This document shows positions 17,001-22,909 of a stretch of DNA of 64,000 nucleotides, one piece after another. The translations under genes and the position numbers were made by a program. The notes beneath the pieces are model-generated. The model made no database searches. It was given only the letters and a program-made list of their open reading frames with translations, and was not told the origin of the DNA. Source of the stretch: Jeotgalicoccus halotolerans (GTDB lineage Bacteria; Bacillota; Bacilli; Staphylococcales; Salinicoccaceae); the NCBI RefSeq assembly GCF_003387165.1, contig NZ_QUMW01000015.1:1-64000 (forward strand). The letters are read 5' to 3'. Each line of letters begins with the position of its first letter. Within the stretch, counting starts at the first letter, position 1.

Positions 17001-19091
17001 GGTTACTTCTTTTTCTAAAAGAGTCTGCCTGTCAAATTCAACAACAGCTTCATCTCTCCCTAATTCCTCTTCGCCATCAAGCAATACGCCAGTATTTTCA
17101 AAACTGTTATGAGTCTGATATTGACCGTCACCAATCACACTATAATCTATATCTGTACTAAAATTAATGACAAAGTGTTCGTTTGCAGCAGCAGAACCTA
17201 AGTTGATAGGGAAGTTATTAGGTTCTATCGATAATTTTCCAACACTCGCTCCATCCACAAACTTCTCTACTGAAAAATTTTCTTCATCGACTGATAATCC
17301 GGTTGGTAAAAGATCATCTATGATGAGATTTTCTATGGCAGAACCATTCTCATTCGCTACAATAGTCCAATCTATTTGACCGGTTTCATTATTATATGTA
17401 CCCGACTTTTCAATTGGATTACTTGCTGTAAGCCCTGAAACTGTTGCTTTAGCTGGTAAATCAGTTTCACCATCATGAAATACAGCATTGTTTGTAAATT
17501 CTGTTTGGGCTCTGTCTGTAATAGGCGTTGTATATTGGATACGGTAACCCTGATATGGTGCCAGATGATCAAATGCTAGTTCAAACCCAGTATCGCTAGG
17601 AACTGGTGTCACATTATCGACTATTTCATCAGTGACTTTGTCACCATTTAAACCTGTGGATAATTCTGTGATTACAAAATTTCCAGGCACTCCTAATCCA
17701 TCTGGTAAAACATCTGCCAATGTAGCAGTTGTCACTGCTTCACTGCTATTATTCATGACATCAACTGTCCATGTAATTTCTTTTGCATTATGATCTTGGT
17801 CAGGATGACCTTCTTTAGTAATACCACTTGATAAATTATTCGGTCTGGCAATGACATTTAATTCTTTACCAGTTGTATCATTGAAACTAATGACCTGTTC
17901 AATATTCTCTTCAAACTTTTGCAGATTGAAGTCCAGGCTCATTCCTAGTTCTCCATTAGATACATCACCATCTTCAATATTTTCATTAAAAATCATTTGA
18001 AGTTCACCATTTTGAATCTGGTAAGTTCCAACAGTTACACCGCTCGTCACTAAGGGCACTGCCGGTGTGGTAATTTGCTCAAATACATCAGGCAGCTGGA
18101 TGGTTGCAGTATCACCTTTTTTTGCATTCAGCCCTTCCGTGTTCCAATCAAAAACGAGTTCTACTTGAGTACCATCATCAAGATCAATAGTTGCACCATC
18201 TTCAATTGCGTTGCCATTATGAGTTAAACTTCTGAACTCAAAGATGTTGCGAGTCAGTTCTTCTAATGGTGCTATTTCTTCTACTTTTTCAACCGCCAGA
18301 GGGACAACAATTACGTTCTCATTTCCAATCGGATTAATTACTGCTTCTTCCGCATCTTCAGCTATGTAATTCTTATTTAATGCTACCTCAACAGCAAGTG
18401 ACATATTTCCATTACTAACCGACTCAGCTTCATCTAAAAATGTCAGTTCAACAACACCGTTATTGTTGATTGTGTAATTCGCAACATTGGTACTGCCCAC
18501 TGCAGTTCCCTCATTAACCGATTCAGCTACGACAACAGATTCTGGTAAGTTAAATGTCACTGTGTCATTCATTTTATAATTGTGATCATCATTGAGGTTA
18601 CCTTCTAATTCTAGAATAAATGTTTCTTCTGATTCCAGTGCATTGTCTTCAGTAATTTCCTGATCGTCCAACTTCGTCACTTTTTTAATTTCTAGTTTAA
18701 ATCCACGCTTTTCTTCTTCAGCTGCTGCCTTAGCCTCTTCTTCAGCTGCTGCCTTGGCTTCTTCTTCGGCTGCTGCCTCGGCTTCTTCTTCGGCTGCTGC
18801 CTTGGCTTCTTCTTCAGCTGCTGCCTTGGCTTCTTCTTCAGCTGCTGCCTTGGCTTCTTCTTCAGCTGCTGCCTTGGCTTCTTCTTCAGCTGCTGCCTTG
18901 GCTTCTTCTTCAGCTGCTGCCTTGGCTTCTTCTTCAGCTGCTGCCTTGGCTTCTTCTTTAATTAATTTCTCATTTACTTCAATACTTTGGCCATCTGATG
19001 TAAATTCAGAAGCTACAATTGATAGTGGTGACATAAATACAGTACTTAGCACCAATATTAATGCAAAGTATGTAAAGACCCTTTTCTTCAT
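11028..19091 (-). CDS. Giant LPxTG cell-wall surface protein with 12 CnaB repeats
   Basis: About 2,687 residues from the ATG after AGGAGAAAAGATTG. Order: signal peptide (~1-28); ten copies of the 8-mer EAKAAAEE (~46-126), probably a helical stalk; a long region of isopeptide-type adhesin domains; one SpaA-like domain (ALKIVKSDAETGEPI ... YYLVEVEAPTGY); twelve ~97-residue CnaB domains (T.VTK.W.D..NQDG.RP start, ITN(S/T)YTPE end); a Thr-Glu-Pro tract of about 25 triplets; LPNTG; a hydrophobic segment; and RRKKK. Sortase should anchor it to peptidoglycan as a long stalked adhesin. The CnaB domains alternate between two subtypes. The ligand is unknown. It lies in accessory DNA, suggesting transfer. 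Confidence 0.9.
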   Translation of the reverse strand: MKKRVFTYFALILVLSTVFMSPLSIVASEFTSDGQSIEVNEKLIKEEAKAAAEEEAKAAAEEEAKAAAEEEAKAAAEEEAKAAAEEEAKAAAEEEAKAAAEEEAEAAAEEEAKAAAEEEAKAAAEEEKRGFKLEIKKVTKLDDQEITEDNALESEETFILELEGNLNDDHNYKMNDTVTFNLPESVVVAESVNEGTAVGSTNVANYTINNNGVVELTFLDEAESVSNGNMSLAVEVALNKNYIAEDAEEAVINPIGNENVIVVPLAVEKVEEIAPLEELTRNIFEFRSLTHNGNAIEDGATIDLDDGTQVELVFDWNTEGLNAKKGDTATIQLPDVFEQITTPAVPLVTSGVTVGTYQIQNGELQMIFNENIEDGDVSNGELGMSLDFNLQKFEENIEQVISFNDTTGKELNVIARPNNLSSGITKEGHPDQDHNAKEITWTVDVMNNSSEAVTTATLADVLPDGLGVPGNFVITELSTGLNGDKVTDEIVDNVTPVPSDTGFELAFDHLAPYQGYRIQYTTPITDRAQTEFTNNAVFHDGETDLPAKATVSGLTASNPIEKSGTYNNETGQIDWTIVANENGSAIENLIIDDLLPTGLSVDEENFSVEKFVDGASVGKLSIEPNNFPINLGSAAANEHFVINFSTDIDYSVIGDGQYQTHNSFENTGVLLDGEEELGRDEAVVEFDRQTLLEKEVTSDGIDYENKKISWTLHLNRAQHDLNGVTVTDTLPPGLTLTKDDIKITNSAGDDVEANITIAQGVTNSEGGDITFDFGDIGTEHIIIKYDTDITSFDVDSFENTATLEGEGVGEEEHSTTIPANPPKNSFEKNHAGIDYNTKTMDWNLKVNPIREGIDSLVIEDTFPNKGMILIPDTVNVSHSVNGELELNKDFTLEARTEDDETGYHKGFIIKLIGEYATLNGGILEVNYQTSYDPQFEVDGHTLDTHPNEEGQAQVYLNNANYSGKTTSGHDINVDRGASTTVRGDSWNSGKKEGQLVHENSEGNIVNGWQGGIERKIAWQLYTNYQQQNLGNNVVITDTLQYEGSIDEDSIKVSTYTVDAGGDTVITDNVLDPGAYSVEVNGDKLTLSFNQEVSERYVIELLTTVPNTSQENYTNEATVSVDGKDYPYSGTVNYKNYDNFLDKSSVGQEDSNVYIGDEVNWEVQVNDSLSIIDNAEITDIISAGLEYVQGTLEISTADGNPLSEGEDYVLSNTKTEDGRTRLNIELNKSLNQILILNYTTVVTAEDGDKVSNEATLSGENIESRTVTTEELTAEQFSWASGDFNPKRGALKIVKSDAETGEPIANNSAVFELYYELNGERVLFADQIKTDKNGEISIGNLPLRTYYLVEVEAPTGYVIDGEEQVIDITEPYGNEERIYDVEFTNTKEKTDVSVIKEWDDTDNQDGLRPSTIAVQLLANGEPAGKVLTLSEDNEWSGTWTDLDAYRSNGEIIDYTVEEVNVPEGYESVVNIGEDNNITVTNTHTPEVTEVAVSKVWNDADDQDGVRPDSVTVNLLNGSEIETSVVLNDANNWQHTFYDLPKFANGEEIRYSVTENTVAEYSTTIETTETDKGLDSVVTNTYTPEKTSATVTKVWNDGNNQDGNRPDSISVQLFADGETYGEPVEVTAANNWTYTWSELDLKSAGSDIDYTVQEISEDEHDYEVTINNENHGNLVIENAYIPEVTEVSVSKEWDDADNQDGIRPDNVMINLLADGEVVKTANLEESGDWQHTFTDLPVYSNGEEIDYTVTENAVTDYTAEITENPNAANEFTVMNTHTPDETSATVTKSWNDSNNQDGNRPNSILVQLHIVNGDELVPVGEPAEVFAANNWTYTWTGLDANADGQAVEYTVEELNVSDDYTVSINDADRGNMIITNSYTPETTEVPVTKVWDDANNQDGERPSNITLNLLNDRGQIVETAVVQNQESNEWNYTFTNLPKFENGSEINYSVTENFVSDYSTVIETDTEVNNGFIITNTLTPDLTSVTVTKGWNDGNNQDGNRPDSIEVQLTADGEPQGEPVEVSAADNWTYTWSDLDMNADGEAIDYSVQELNVPEEYEVSIDDHNHGNIVITNSYTPESIEIPVQKVWEDKDNQDGVRPERVEVNLLADGEKIKEAHITETTDWQHVFTDLPKYKSGQEIVYTLNENHVEGYSLTANGFNEKTGMYELTNSYTPKKTSVTATKNWQDADNQENDRPEAIELQLIKIVEGEREAVGSSEEVSEENNWTYTWTGLDRNADGEIIDYTVEEVIDEEYGSYEVTVNDDDEGNIIIKNTRTYETKHTVVKGWNDDENQDGIRPDSINVQLLQNGKALGKPVTLSEENNWIQTWENLEKYDANDKVFMYSVEEVGVPEGYEKSVKKSDKYPNTTIITNTHESAVIGIVGEKVWEDNNNQDGIRPDNVTVNLLNGSEIIAEAELNEENNWQFNFKDLPRYSAGDEILYTLTENAVEGYSAVIQTMETETGLESVITNTLTPEETTATVTKVWKDDNDADENRQDSVLIQLLANGEKHGEPVEVTVENDWTHTWTGLAVNSEGSAINYTVEEVNVPEGYEVSINNENHGNLVITNSYTPEEPTEPREPTEPTEPTEPTEPTEPTEPTEPTEPTEPTEPTEPTEPTEPTEPTEPTEPTEPTEPTEPTEPTEPIEPTEYEQNRDNLPNTGIPLGTSIATVAIFLFIVGSIAIMLTRRKKK
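11158..11392 (-). repeat. 9-bp tandem repeat encoding (Glu-Pro-Thr)n
   Basis: About 25 copies of GGTTCTGTT/GGCTCTGTT code for the wall-spanning Thr-Glu-Pro tract. Variation is mostly synonymous T/C. The copy number is likely to vary by slippage. Confidence 0.9.
18716..18957 (-). repeat. 24-bp tandem repeat encoding EAKAAAEE
   Basis: Ten near-perfect copies of a 24-base unit (GCTTCTTCTTCAGCTGCTGC plus four) give an 8-residue charged/alanine helical repeat directly behind the signal peptide. Only a few third-base changes and one Lys-to-Glu change occur. Confidence 0.9.
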
Positions 19092-19131
19092 CAATCTTTT
19101 CTCCTTACTATAATTTATTAAAAGCAACACA

Positions 19132-19137
19132 ATTATA
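19132..19137 (-). promoter_or_regulatory. Extended -10 promoter of the surface protein gene
   Basis: On the minus strand TGGTATAAT is an extended -10 about 40 bases upstream of the ATG. The -35 region is weak. Confidence 0.5.
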
Positions 19138-19275
19138 CCACGGTATTGTGTAAATGTTCTCAAATTATTTTCGATAATTAAAGTCAAAATTGCTGGAAGT
19201 AAGAATGTAAAGATTAATTTTTTATAGATTGGTTTCCTATATGTTATTTCTAATTATGTATCCTCCAAAAAATAA

Positions 19276-19317
19276 TAACACTCAAAACAAGACACTTAAT
19301 GTCTTATTTGAGTGTTA
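19276..19317 (-). terminator. Strong hairpin terminator
   Basis: TAACACTCAAA..GACA pairs with TGTC..TTTGAGTGTTA over about 17 bases, followed on the minus strand by TTATTTTTT. It ends the leftward transcription of the SMR/WYL region and insulates the surface protein gene. Confidence 0.75.
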
Positions 19318-19912
19318 TATGATTATTATTTTTATATGCTATCATGTTTCGTTCAAATTCAATCGCAGTGATTTCAGAATAACGAATGTTTGATATTTTA
19401 ATCAATAAATATTCTTGGACAAACACATATAAATACAGACCTTCGGGTCGTAACACATAGCTAATTGGGGCAACAACATGTTGCTCTCCATTCACTTCTA
19501 TCCATAGACACAGCTCTTCATTGAGACAATGATTAATTTTTCATAGATATTTCCTGTCATGTCAATTTTCTCTTCCACAAGATCTACGATTAGATAATCT
19601 CAGGTGCAATAAGCGATAACTTATTCAACACACGGTCTTCATGTTTTTTTTGAAATACTATCGTACATAGATAATGCAAAAGTAATCGTTTGCAAGTCTT
19701 CGTTCGTTAACTTGTAACTTTCTTCTACGTATATCCCACCTTGATTTACTTGTTTACAGATGATGGGTAAACCCATCATAGATAGTTTATCAATATCTCT
19801 TTGAATAGTTTTAATACTTACTTCGAATGTATCCGATAACTCTTTATGGGTCGTTTTTTTACTTTTAGCAAATAAAGTAATAGTTCAAATTGACGGCTTC
19901 GTATAATATAAC
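19304..19912 (-). pseudogene. Broken YafY/PafC-type WYL regulator
   Basis: Translating the minus strand by frame gives first an HTH domain (RQFELLLYLLKVKKTT, HKELSDTFEVSIKTIQRDID, KLSMMGLPIICKQVNQGG) that ends at a stop after YDSISKKT. WYL-domain sequence follows in other frames, ending with PISYVLRPEGLYLYV and ISNIRYSEIT. At least one frameshift or stop interrupts it, and the expected start codon after AGGAGG is ATT/ATA. The intact family are single-protein transcription regulators. The 63-residue open frame at 19,304-19,495 is only its tail. Confidence 0.7.
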
Positions 19913-19969
19913 CTCCTATTTAGTTATAATTACCACTATACTAATTGATATTGCATCATTATTTACATT

Positions 19970-20284
19970 TTAAGAAACAAATTTAAGTCCCATTACACCA
20001 AATATTATAACCACAACTCCCAAAATTCTTCCAAAACTCTTTGACTCATCGAAAAATAACATATTAATAATCACTGCAGATGCGGTGCCTATTCCTATCC
20101 ATATAGCATATGCAATACTAACTTGTAGAAATTCAAAAGATAAATATAACAGTACTAAAGCTGTAACTAATCCAGTAATATAAAGAAAATAATTAATAAT
20201 TTTTTTATTAAGTGTATACAATTTTAAATTTATAACGCCAAACGTTTCAAAGATGGCTGATATAAAAACAAATATCCAACCCAT
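19970..20284 (-). CDS. SMR-family efflux subunit (second gene)
   Basis: 104 residues and four predicted membrane helices: the small multidrug resistance fold with the essential Glu in helix 1 (SAIFETFGVINLK) and IAYAIWIGIGTASAV in helix 3. Its ATG overlaps the end of the upstream SMR gene. Paired SMR proteins (YkkCD/EbrAB type) form antiparallel heterodimers that exchange protons for cationic drugs, guanidinium compounds or quaternary amines. Substrate cannot be assigned. It is controlled with its partner by the adjacent TetR. Confidence 0.85.
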   Translation of the reverse strand: MGWIFVFISAIFETFGVINLKLYTLNKKIINYFLYITGLVTALVLLYLSFEFLQVSIAYAIWIGIGTASAVIINMLFFDESKSFGRILGVVVIIFGVMGLKFVS

Positions 20285-20637
20285 TATATGTCTCCTTTAC
20301 TGCTTTGTATTTTGCTTTCGTCCAAATAGTCTGCTAAATTAAGCAGAATAACACCGAAAAGAATAACAGATATAAATATCCCTTTTAAAACAGTAAAATC
20401 TGCATTAAATAAGAATACATCCATTAGCGCCGTACCTACCGTTCCAGCAGCTGCAAATATTGCGTATACTGTACCGGTTGGTAAATTCTCGCTTGCTTTG
20501 AATAACAACCAAAAATCAATTAATATCATTACTCCTATTATTGCCCAATGCCACCATTGCGTTGCCACATTAAAACCATAAATCCAAAGTAGCTCGAAAA
20601 TACTCGTTAATATTACATAAAACCAACTTTTATTCAC
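20284..20637 (-). CDS. SMR-family efflux subunit (first gene)
   Basis: 117 residues from a GTG start preceded by AGAGGAGAAG; the ATG at 20,676 is inside the operator palindrome and has no ribosome site. Four membrane helices are predicted, with the key Glu in TSIFELLWIYGFN and the helix-3 signature GTVYAIFAAAGTVGTALMD. The loop after helix 4 is longer and charged, as often found in one partner of a heteromeric SMR pump. An operator for the TetR protein lies directly upstream, implying a second internal promoter. Confidence 0.85.
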   Translation of the reverse strand: MNKSWFYVILTSIFELLWIYGFNVATQWWHWAIIGVMILIDFWLLFKASENLPTGTVYAIFAAAGTVGTALMDVFLFNADFTVLKGIFISVILFGVILLNLADYLDESKIQSSKGDI

Positions 20638-20655
20638 TTTTACTTCTCCTCTAAT

Positions 20656-20678
20656 ATATGAATGAATGTCATTCATAT
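20656..20678. promoter_or_regulatory. TetR operator O1 before the SMR genes
   Basis: ATATGAATGA, 3-base spacer, TCATTCATAT: perfect 10-base arms. It shares the core TGAATGAnnnTCATTCA with the site in front of tetR, so both are probably bound by the same regulator. Confidence 0.8.
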
Positions 20679-20710
20679 AATTTCAAATAATAAGAGCAAA
20701 GTTAATTGCT

Positions 20711-21280
20711 CTAGGAAAGTGCTTTATAAATAAATTTAAATAAGGACTTTTTATAATCCTTTATATCTTGTTCACTCTTTTCTGTGTCGAACAAATATAC
20801 TTGTTCTGCCGATGATTCAATTGTTCCTATTGTAATTCTAGAAAAATTAGCAGAGTTAATAACTGGAGGAATCTGATCAGTATCTTTGAGTTTTTCCAAA
20901 CAGTCTTCTAACCATTCATAAATTGGCTTATAGATTGTCTCCCAGTTCTGTATTTGTTTTGTCTGTGTAAAACCTGAGTAGATCAGCAAACTTAAGTCTT
21001 TATATTTCCGAGTGTTTTCAAATATAGAATCTATCAATACTTTAACCAACTCATCTAGATTGTAACTAGTGCCTAAATTTTGAATCGCAGAATTATAAAT
21101 ATTCTCCACCATTTTTTCCGCAATAAAAGGCATGACGGCAAGTTTTGAAGGAAAATACAAATAAAATGTGCCTGGGGCTATGCCAGCTTTATCTGTTATA
21201 TTTTTTACTGAAGTTTTTTCTATTCCCTTTTCTAAAAATAGCTCAACAGCAGAATTAATAATATCCTCTTTCTTGTTCAT
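20711..21280 (-). CDS. TetR-family repressor of the SMR pair
   Basis: 189 residues. The N-terminal HTH is typical (IINSAVELFLEKGIEKTS, then IAPGTFYLYFPSKLAVM). The C-terminal ligand-binding part resembles TetR_C-type domains and is not specific. The gene lies just upstream of the two SMR genes on the same strand. A perfect promoter and an overlapping palindromic operator precede it, and a matching operator precedes the SMR genes, so it should repress itself and the pump. A cationic drug or metabolite as inducer is inferred. Confidence 0.88.
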   Translation of the reverse strand: MNKKEDIINSAVELFLEKGIEKTSVKNITDKAGIAPGTFYLYFPSKLAVMPFIAEKMVENIYNSAIQNLGTSYNLDELVKVLIDSIFENTRKYKDLSLLIYSGFTQTKQIQNWETIYKPIYEWLEDCLEKLKDTDQIPPVINSANFSRITIGTIESSAEQVYLFDTEKSEQDIKDYKKSLFKFIYKALS

Positions 21281-21299
21281 TTATGCACCAACTTTAAAA

Positions 21300-21316
21300 T
21301 GAATGATATTCATTCA
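21300..21316. promoter_or_regulatory. TetR operator O2 before tetR
   Basis: TGAATGATATTCATTCA is a perfect palindrome with 7-base arms. It begins just after the -10 box of the tetR promoter and so covers the transcription start. Confidence 0.8.
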
Positions 21317-21318
21317 CT

Positions 21319-21347
21319 ATAATATAATTAGAATTTTATTGTGTCAA
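21319..21347 (-). promoter_or_regulatory. Sigma-A promoter of tetR
   Basis: On the minus strand, TTGACA (21,342-21,347), a 17-base spacer and TATTAT (21,319-21,324): a near-consensus vegetative promoter, directly followed by operator O2. Confidence 0.8.
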
Positions 21348-21360
21348 GTATATATAAAAA

Positions 21361-21383
21361 CTAGCAACATAAATAGTCGCTAG
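21361..21383 (-). terminator. Terminator of a small transcript
   Basis: CTAGCGAC and GTTGCTAG (one mismatch) enclose a 7-base loop; the minus-strand RNA continues TTTTTATA. It ends the small transcript that begins near 21,470 and insulates tetR. Confidence 0.6.
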
Positions 21384-21436
21384 CTTAAATGCGGATTTAA
21401 TTGTGTAAATTGATTATCATAGGCTATTCTAGGCAT
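21380..21436 (-). CDS. Candidate 18-residue small protein gene
   Basis: ATG with a good ribosome site (GTGGAGGG, 6-base spacing) encodes MPRIAYDNQFTQLNPHLS and stops inside the stem of a terminator. An extended -10 (TGGTATAAT) lies about 40 bases upstream. Promoter, ribosome site, frame and terminator thus form a complete small unit of about 110-120 nt. I do not recognise the peptide. It could be a true small protein, a leader peptide, the start of a lost gene, or the body of a small RNA. Confidence 0.45.
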   Translation of the reverse strand: MPRIAYDNQFTQLNPHLS

Positions 21437-21476
21437 AGTAAATCCCTCCACTTTCTCTCAACTTAATATCCAATTT

Positions 21477-21482
21477 ATTATA
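21477..21482 (-). promoter_or_regulatory. Extended -10 for the 18-codon gene
   Basis: Minus-strand TGGTATAAT; no good -35. The predicted start lies near 21,470, about 34 bases before the small ATG. Confidence 0.45.
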
Positions 21483-21546
21483 CCATGTCCAAAATGAACT
21501 AGTTTCTACTATTATATAGTGTATATTACTGAACATATATTTATGA

Positions 21547-21552
21547 TAGAAT
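21547..21552 (+). promoter_or_regulatory. Extended -10 of the Fst-type toxin mRNA
   Basis: TGATAGAAT carries an extended -10 (TAGAAT at 21,547-21,552). The start would be near 21,558, exactly at the 5' arm AAGTCATCTAG that pairs with the sequence behind the toxin stop codon. Confidence 0.55.
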
Positions 21553-21557
21553 AATTA

Positions 21558-21713
21558 AAGTCATCTAGTTTACTTCTATGCCATTAGCATGGAAGGAGGT
21601 GACATCATGTGGCTAACTTTATTTGATTTGATAATTGCACCAATTATTGTCGGTGCAATTATAGCTCTATTTAATTATTGGTTAGATAGAGATGAAAAAT
21701 AGCTAGATGACTT
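21558..21713 (+). promoter_or_regulatory. Long-range 5'-3' helix of the toxin mRNA
   Basis: AAGTCATCTAG (21,558-21,568) is the exact complement of CTAGATGACTT (21,703-21,713), which starts directly after the toxin stop codon. A smaller hairpin ATGC-CATTA-GCAT (about 21,578-21,590) lies before the ribosome site. Such structures keep full-length type I toxin mRNAs untranslated. Confidence 0.65.
21607..21702 (+). CDS. Fst/par-type type I toxin
   Basis: 31 residues: MWLTLFDLIIAPIIVGAIIA followed by LFNYWLDRDEK. It aligns along its length with the Fst toxin of plasmid pAD1 (shared IAPI.VG core, single hydrophobic helix, charged C-terminus). The ribosome site is very strong (GGAAGGAGGTGAC). Toxins of this family insert in the membrane and disturb its integrity unless an antisense RNA blocks translation. 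The surrounding promoter, antisense RNA, convergent terminator and 5'-3' helix match the par architecture. Such loci stabilise plasmids and also occur on chromosomes. Confidence 0.88.
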   Translation: MWLTLFDLIIAPIIVGAIIALFNYWLDRDEK

Positions 21714-21729
21714 CCAATACACCATTAAA

Positions 21730-21761
21730 AATCCCCAATCTACGGACATAGATTGGGGATT
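21730..21761. terminator. Bidirectional terminator shared by toxin and antitoxin RNAs
   Basis: AATCCCCAATCT and AGATTGGGGATT form a perfect 12-base stem with an 8-base loop; AAAA on one side gives a U-run to the antisense RNA. The sense RNA would end here too, as in par loci. Confidence 0.8.
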
Positions 21762-21793
21762 CGGTGTTTCATCATGTGGAAACTTTATTTGTT
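21730..21793 (-). ncRNA. Antisense RNA antitoxin (RNAII-like)
   Basis: A consensus promoter on the minus strand predicts a start near 21,793, and the shared terminator ends the RNA at about 64 nt, the size of pAD1 RNAII. It contains the complement of CATCATGTGG-AACTTTATTTG (21,770-21,791), a direct repeat of the toxin start region at 21,604-21,626. It can therefore pair with the toxin start codon in trans and with the shared terminator region. Confidence 0.75.
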
Positions 21794-21799
21794 AAGTAC

Positions 21800-21828
21800 A
21801 TTATAGCATTCGGACACTGACTTGTAAA
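21800..21828 (-). promoter_or_regulatory. Promoter of the antisense RNA
   Basis: Minus strand TTTACA (21,823-21,828), 17-base spacer, TATAAT (21,800-21,805). Stronger than the toxin promoter, as expected for an antitoxin RNA. Confidence 0.8.
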
Positions 21829-21877
21829 TTAAAAAGTCTATACCTGTCAAAGCAATTCAGTATATATATTGCTATTA

Positions 21878-22420
21878 TATCACTAACTTTTTCTCTCATT
21901 AATCACTTTATAAATGATTAATCTAGACATACCTACCATCTTTGCGATTCCTTCACCTGAATAGTTTCTACTATTTATATAGTGACATTATCACCCCCTT
22001 CTTTTGATCCGATATACCGGGTCGACCGCCTACTAGTTCTCTCGCACGTGTTGACTCTAGACCTTTCTTTGCCCGCTCACTTAATAAGTTTGCTTATAGT
22101 CCTACAAATGCGCCATCATAGTAAAGTGTATTTTCTCCATCGCATCTTTAGTTGTAATATTCATATCTATAATTTGAAAATCAATATTTTCATTTTCAAG
22201 GTGTTTAGATAGCTCAATCAATTGTTTCGTCGGGCGACCTAAGCGATCTAGCTTAGTAATCACAAGTGTGTCATCATCACGCATGTAATCTAAACACTTA
22301 TCTAACTCTGTCCGTCTATATTTTCTTACACTGAATTTCACTGAAAGTATATGATTACACCCATATCCTTTTAATACATCCATTTTTAATAATGGTTGTA
22401 AAATATTTAAAATAGATAAA
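21878..22420 (-). pseudogene. Degraded serine recombinase (resolvase/invertase)
   Basis: Minus-strand translation gives, in successive frames, DVLKGYGCNHI and RRTELDKCLDYM, then DDDTLVITKLDRLGRPTKQL, IELSKHLENENIDFQIID and EKIHFTMMA. After a frameshift comes LLSERAKKGLESTRARE and GGRPGISDQKKG, then a Hin-like HTH (YSGEGIAKMVGMSRLIIYKV). The YARVS region with the catalytic serine is missing. It is a Tn552/Bin3-type resolvase that no longer works. The recombinase tail, not the 128-residue open frame, is the informative unit. Confidence 0.8.
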
Positions 22421-22741
22421 ATAATCGTTCTTAAAAAGAGTTTACGAAAAATTAATACTTTGCATATAAATTTATGAATGTTTTTCATTTATAATAAGAA
22501 AATTAATCTTCTGGTTAAACAATTTGCAGATATTTTTCTCTCTTAATTTTTGGTTGACTAGGGTAGATCCTAAATAGACAACACTAGAGTGTCTCTTTCA
22601 CCGATGAATTGCATATATTTTAAATACTATTTTGCACATACTACTTTAGAACCCAGCTTGTCTTCTTACGAAGACAAGCTGGGTTCTTTAATTATAATGC
22701 AAATTATCGTCTGAATTAGTGCAGAATAATTACGAAAGTGA
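22421..22741. repeat. res-like recombination-site repeat, copy 2
   Basis: It is collinear with copy 1 from about 765 to 1063 (shared TAGACAACACTAGAGTGTCTCTTTCACC block, hairpin, GTGCAGAATAATTACGAAAGTGAC). The palindrome at its left is reduced to CGTTCTTAAAAA, which abuts the broken recombinase. No gene lies between here and the cadD terminator; 22,742-22,860 shows no feature. Confidence 0.55.
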
Positions 22742-22860
22742 CAGAAGGGGTAACCGGATGTGAATCGGTGATTAAAGTTTAGCAGACCTTTGTCTTAAAT
22801 CTGGGTGTGACTTTTGACTTTATTTTGCACTTATTTAAGTGATATTTTGCACTAAAATTA

Positions 22861-22895
22861 AGCCGATATCTCACATTAAAAGAGAGATATCGGCT
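22861..22895 (-). terminator. Terminator of the cadCAD operon
   Basis: AGCCGATATCTC pairs with GAGATATCGGCT around an 11-base loop; it follows the end of cadD. Confidence 0.8.
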
Positions 22896-22909
22896 TATAA
22901 AATTTTCTA

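Noticed and set aside
18754..19113. Plus-strand frame rich in Ala/Ser opposite the surface protein start
   Set aside because: It is the antisense reading of the 24-bp EAKAAAEE repeat; no ribosome site or independent signal.
22102..22488. Intact 128-residue protein gene
   Set aside because: Only its middle matches a serine recombinase. The first ~35 residues are non-homologous spacer and the true C-terminus continues in another frame, so it was called a pseudogene.
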